NCBI GenBank assembly: GCA_002499705.1
Contig: DAMU01000054.1
Span: forward strand, 1 to 6,400
DNA from: Euryarchaeota archaeon UBA91
Lineage (GTDB): Archaea; Thermoplasmatota; Poseidoniia; Poseidoniales; Poseidoniaceae
DNA: 6,400 nt
Direction of reading: 5' to 3'
Below, one piece after another: positions 5,787 through 6,400 of the stretch; position 1 is the stretch's first letter; every line of letters starts with the position of its first letter. The notes under the pieces were generated by a model. That model was not told the DNA's origin, made no database searches, and saw nothing but the letters and a program-made list of their open reading frames with translations. A program made the translations under genes and the position numbers.

Positions 5787-6400
5787 ATGTTTAAATCTAA
5801 TCTCAAAAGAACATCCAGCCTGCTTTTAATCGGAACTTTGTCGTTGCTAACTCTAGGAACTGCAGCAGCTGAAGGTGGCGACATTGACGTCACCGATATG
5901 GTTGCTGTCTCCTTCTGGCTTGCGACCGCAATGATGCTTGCATCAACTGTCTTTTTCATCATGGAAAGGCAAAACGTTTCTGCCAAGTGGAAGACATCCA
6001 TGACCGTTGCCGCATTGGTAACTGGTGTTGCATGGTACCACTACACCTACATGAGAGAACACTGGGTCAACACCGGTGAAAGCCCTCTCGTCCTACGTTA
6101 CATCGATTGGTTGATTACCGTTCCATTGCAAGTTTCTGAATTCTACTTGATTCTTGCAGCTGTCGGTGTCGCAACAGCAGCTCTCTTCTGGAGACTCTTG
6201 GGCGCATCTCTTGTTATGCTCATCAGCGGATTCTTGGCTGAATCCGGACAAATGGATGACGGCCTAACATGGCCTCTCTTCGCTGTCGGTATGCTCGCTT
6301 GGTTCTACATCATGTATGAAATCTGGGCTGGAGAAGCAAAGGAAAAGGTCGCTGAAACCAGCGAAGGCACACAGTTTGCTTTCAAGGCTATGGCATTGAT
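5787..6400 (+). CDS. Proteorhodopsin-like light-driven proton pump (3' truncated)
   Basis: Microbial (type 1) rhodopsin, a seven-helix retinal membrane protein that pumps protons outward in light. The 204 visible codons cover a signal peptide and helices A-E, reaching the start of helix F; the Schiff-base lysine of helix G is beyond the edge. Residues 1-28 form a signal peptide (basic KSNLKR, Leu-rich core, TAAA before EGGD), as in bacterial proteorhodopsin. In RYIDWLITVPLQVSEFY, Asp107 is the proton acceptor, Thr111 and Glu118 complete the pump-type set, and Gln115 sits at the tuning site (position 105 of green proteorhodopsin, where Leu gives green and Gln blue). His85 matches the His that partners the acceptor. 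Helix E has a three-residue insert near 157-161. GAGGA (5780-5784) is too close to ATG 5787 to be an ordinary Shine-Dalgarno, so a nearly leaderless transcript is likely. Tyr codons are TAC in six of seven cases and mature-region Lys are AAG, suggesting high expression. Confidence 0.95.
   Translation, partial: MFKSNLKRTSSLLLIGTLSLLTLGTAAAEGGDIDVTDMVAVSFWLATAMMLASTVFFIMERQNVSAKWKTSMTVAALVTGVAWYHYTYMREHWVNTGESPLVLRYIDWLITVPLQVSEFYLILAAVGVATAALFWRLLGASLVMLISGFLAESGQMDDGLTWPLFAVGMLAWFYIMYEIWAGEAKEKVAETSEGTQFAFKAMAL

Noticed and set aside
5738..6001. Minus-strand open frame over the rhodopsin start
   Set aside because: Antisense to the conserved rhodopsin N-terminus and would span its promoter; no motif.
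1..6400. tRNA, rRNA, CRISPR array, insertion sequence or integration site
   Set aside because: No cloverleaf, repeat-spacer pattern, transposase or terminal inverted repeat was seen; the window is ordinary densely packed chromosome.

Overview
The window reads as a piece of a marine planktonic euryarchaeon, most likely Marine Group II (Ca. Poseidoniales). Three things point there: a geranylgeranylglyceryl phosphate synthase (the enzyme that starts archaeal ether lipids), a proteorhodopsin-type light-driven pump carrying the blue-tuning glutamine, and archaeal-looking signals (a TATA box close to the start codon, oligo-T terminators, few strong Shine-Dalgarno sites). The taxonomic call is inference; no rRNA or tRNA gene is present.

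Layout. 54-2980 region, plus strand: an actin-fold ATPase of the MamK/MreB type (54-1058), a long coiled-coil protein with a disordered acidic tail (1153-2418), and a small multi-pass membrane protein of the DUF4126 type (2420-3016 minus its last bases, stop at 3013). The last two are one base apart and look translationally coupled. The three may form one unit: filament, coiled-coil adaptor and membrane protein. A short open frame running in from the left edge may be the end of another gene overlapping the actin start.

3010-3822, minus strand: geranylgeranylglyceryl phosphate synthase, convergent with the DUF4126 gene; the two stop codons share a TTAA. Its probable terminator lies in the lysine codons of the DUF4126 gene. 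Divergent from it is a full half-size ABC exporter (3930-5705), ended by a T7 tract.

5706-6400, plus strand: an 81-base intergenic region with two near-identical 14-base direct repeats and a clean TATA box, then a proteorhodopsin-like gene cut by the window edge before its retinal-binding lysine. It keeps the Asp/Thr/Glu set of proton pumps and has Gln at the spectral tuning site.

No gene-free stretch exceeds 100 bases. No tRNA, rRNA, CRISPR array, insertion sequence or origin was seen. The most interesting content is the MamK-like actin with its coiled-coil and membrane-protein neighbours, a candidate uncharacterised archaeal cytoskeletal system.
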